DNA of 64,000 nucleotides from Mya arenaria (Eukaryota > Mollusca > Bivalvia > Myida > Myidae), in assembly GCF_026914265.1 (NCBI RefSeq), contig NC_069123.1, positions 50,538,949 to 50,602,948 on the forward strand, written 5' to 3'. The position numbers were made by a program, and so were the translations under genes. Positions 63,501 through 64,000 of this stretch are shown one piece after another (position 1 is the stretch's first letter; every line of letters begins with the position of its first letter). Below the pieces are notes generated by a model. That model saw only the letters and a program-made list of their open reading frames with translations. It made no database searches and was not told the DNA's origin.

Positions 63501-63622
63501 TGTTTTGCCGTCGGGACACAGTTTGCAACGGTACCTGTTTGGCAGGTCCTGGTACTGGCGGATCGGGCAGGGTACGCACGAGCCGGAGCCTCGGTCCCAC
63601 CTCGTTCCGGGGTCACACAGCG
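42105..63622 (-). CDS. Giant Ephrin_rec_like (GCC2/GCC3) repeat protein with a C-terminal vWA domain, 5' end missing
   Basis: Forty-eight coding exons are visible (coordinates in the block entries), giving about 2,586 residues and continuing beyond the right edge. Forty-four repeats of about 46-63 residues share the pattern C-x-x-G-x(n)-C-x-x-C-P-x-G-x-Y-Q-D-x(n)-C-x-x-C-P-x-G-x-T-T-x(n)-G-A-x(n)-C, the six-cysteine module classed as putative ephrin-receptor-like. All repeat units begin and end in phase 1 with clean AG/GT sites. The chain ends in a von Willebrand factor A domain. In known families this module occurs in secreted or extracellular proteins such as SVEP1 and SCUBE, so an extracellular matrix or adhesion role is likely but inferred; signal peptide or membrane anchor would lie outside the window. 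The stop used is TAG at 42105-42107. Just before it, CAG/GTCAGT could act as a donor, and an acceptor at 41347-41348 would then add six codons instead. Confidence 0.92.
43414..45251 (-). other. Giant gene block 3: repeats 40-44 before the vWA domain
   Basis: Exons: 45090-45251 (type A), 44736-44924 (type B-like with a longer lead), 44341-44526, 43748-43912, 43414-43593. Repeats 42 and 43 are sisters (CDKGHFYDHHLYTC and CDKGHYFDHHLYTC). Repeat 42 runs on after its last cysteine into a Ser/Thr-rich STSTTKPA tail, and repeat 44 ends with PSVAITPP, a probable linker to the vWA domain. Confidence 0.85.
50590..50960. repeat. 36-bp minisatellite in an intron of the giant gene
   Basis: About nine or ten copies of TGAACTGGTATATGGTTGGT followed by CTTTAATAGGAATACA, best preserved at 50690-50890 and diverged at both ends. 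The 36-bp period keeps a 12-residue frame open on the minus strand, which is not a gene. Confidence 0.88.
51961..52320. repeat. Two adjacent hairpins in one intron, MITE-like
   Basis: The first hairpin pairs CGTCAGCGCTCTATATTATA at 51961 with its imperfect reverse complement ending at 52029. The second has arms of about 69 bp (52171-52239 and 52252-52320), including GACCGGTCAGTCAGCCCCC and GGGGGCTGATTGGCCGGTC, with a 12-bp loop. No coding content. Confidence 0.8.
54820..55245. repeat. 36-bp minisatellite in another intron of the giant gene
   Basis: About eleven or twelve copies of CTATTGATTGTAATACATAT followed by CTAGCATAAGAGAAAA. The rightmost copies change to TTTATTATAATACAT. Confidence 0.92.
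59300..59560. repeat. Tandem pair of a dispersed repeat
   Basis: Two diverged copies, about 125 bp apart, share TTGGCC-x-TGACCAGCA-ATAAA, TTTGAGGTCAGTGGATAAAA-like sequence and GGTCAAGGTC-like sequence. It looks like an interspersed mollusc repeat in an intron of the giant gene. Confidence 0.5.
60330..60553. repeat. (ATT)n microsatellite
   Basis: About 220 bp of near-pure ATT triplets with a few interruptions, in an intron of the giant gene. Poly-Ile and poly-Tyr frames here are artefacts. Confidence 0.97.
62612..62796. repeat. Foldback element in an intron of the giant gene
   Basis: AGCTGTGTGAAGGTATTAGC at the left pairs with GCTAATTTCACACAGCT at the right, and GCATTCAAAAATGAAAG pairs with CTTTCTTTTTTGAATG. 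The interior repeats ACGACATTGGACATTCAAA motifs. Non-coding. Confidence 0.8.
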
Positions 63623-64000
63623 CTGGAGTCAGACAATGAAACAATAGAGCTATAGGATTATGTCAAATTAATATTTCAGGGGGCTAAATGTAGTGAGTTT
63701 CATTGGAGTATTCCAGTTCCTTACAAAGAAATAGGACCAAGCCCGTTTCCCGGACGGATAAATCACCAGATCTGTTAAAAATCCGCAGGTCTGTATAAAG
63801 TCGTCTTTATAGCCGTCGCACTATCATCGGGCAAAGAGTGCATGACCTCGTTTCCTTGAGTGTGATTTACTTATTACTAGTAATTTAATGGTAAGCACTA
63901 TTACTTGATTCAGATTCGTAGTAAAACAAGTTGAATAAGTAAAATTAATTGGAATCGTAAGAACAGCACAATGCACAATTATAGCTTACGGTAACAATGG
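63623..64000. other. Intron of the giant gene running off the edge
   Basis: No further repeat exon is visible before the window ends. The 5' part of the gene must lie to the right. Confidence 0.6.

Larger units (their letters stand above)
53939..63622 (-). other. Giant gene block 1: repeats 1-21 (non-cassette repeats)
   Basis: Exons, transcript order: 63461-63622, 63150-63317, 62866-63027, 62319-62483, 61974-62138, 61629-61784, 61023-61184, 60664-60834, 60073-60228, 58896-59051, 58277-58438, 57822-57959, 57513-57674, 57222-57389, repeat 15 split as 57014-57083 plus 56813-56898, 56464-56625, 56106-56279, 55754-55900, 55355-55516, 54371-54532, 53939-54094. These repeats are diverse in sequence and length (46-58 codons), unlike the cassettes that follow. 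Repeat 12 is the shortest (46 codons). Repeat 15 is the only one interrupted by an intron, in phase 2 after VDFY. Repeats 4, 10, 15, 17 and 21 carry a seventh cysteine at varying places. Confidence 0.88.

Overview
This window is metazoan nuclear DNA: intron-rich, AT-rich, GT-AG genes with small exons. It very probably comes from a mollusc, most likely a bivalve. The repeats are the main clue: CR1-like LINE fragments, one carrying a 2A peptide upstream of its endonuclease, a foldback MITE whose ends read AAAGCTGCACTCTCACAG, and satellites with 20, 36 and 44 bp periods. The species call is inference; the gene models below were read directly from exon phase and splice sites.

Layout. 1-1300: degraded antisense LINE with a 2A motif and an endonuclease domain cut by the left edge. 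3.96-4.7 kb: decayed sense LINE reverse transcriptase. 8.45-8.68 kb: unrecognised open frame. 9.06-21.25 kb (+): a complete 15-exon glutaminase (GLS family). Its largest intron holds two nested antisense LINE fragments, and an inverted pair of a dispersed repeat flanks exons 4-6. 23.72-27.65 kb (-): a five-exon gene for an unrecognised single-pass membrane protein of 556 residues, convergent with the glutaminase. 28.7-39.2 kb: gene-poor DNA with two 40-bp arrays built from 20-bp monomers, a MITE, a CTG/CTA tract and a satellite of about 58 units of 44 bp. 42.1-63.6 kb (-): the 3' part of a giant gene whose 5' end lies beyond the right edge.

The giant gene is the most striking content. The window shows 48 coding exons and about 2,586 residues: 44 cysteine-rich repeats of the Ephrin_rec_like (GCC2/GCC3) type followed by one C-terminal von Willebrand factor A domain. 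Every repeat unit begins and ends in intron phase 1, and all but one occupy a single exon. Repeats 22-39 are six copies of a three-exon cassette (types A-B-C), and similarity nine exons apart suggests a second, larger round of duplication. Type C repeats carry a seventh cysteine. This looks like a modular, probably secreted or matrix protein; its function is not known from the sequence.

The three genes share no obvious pathway.
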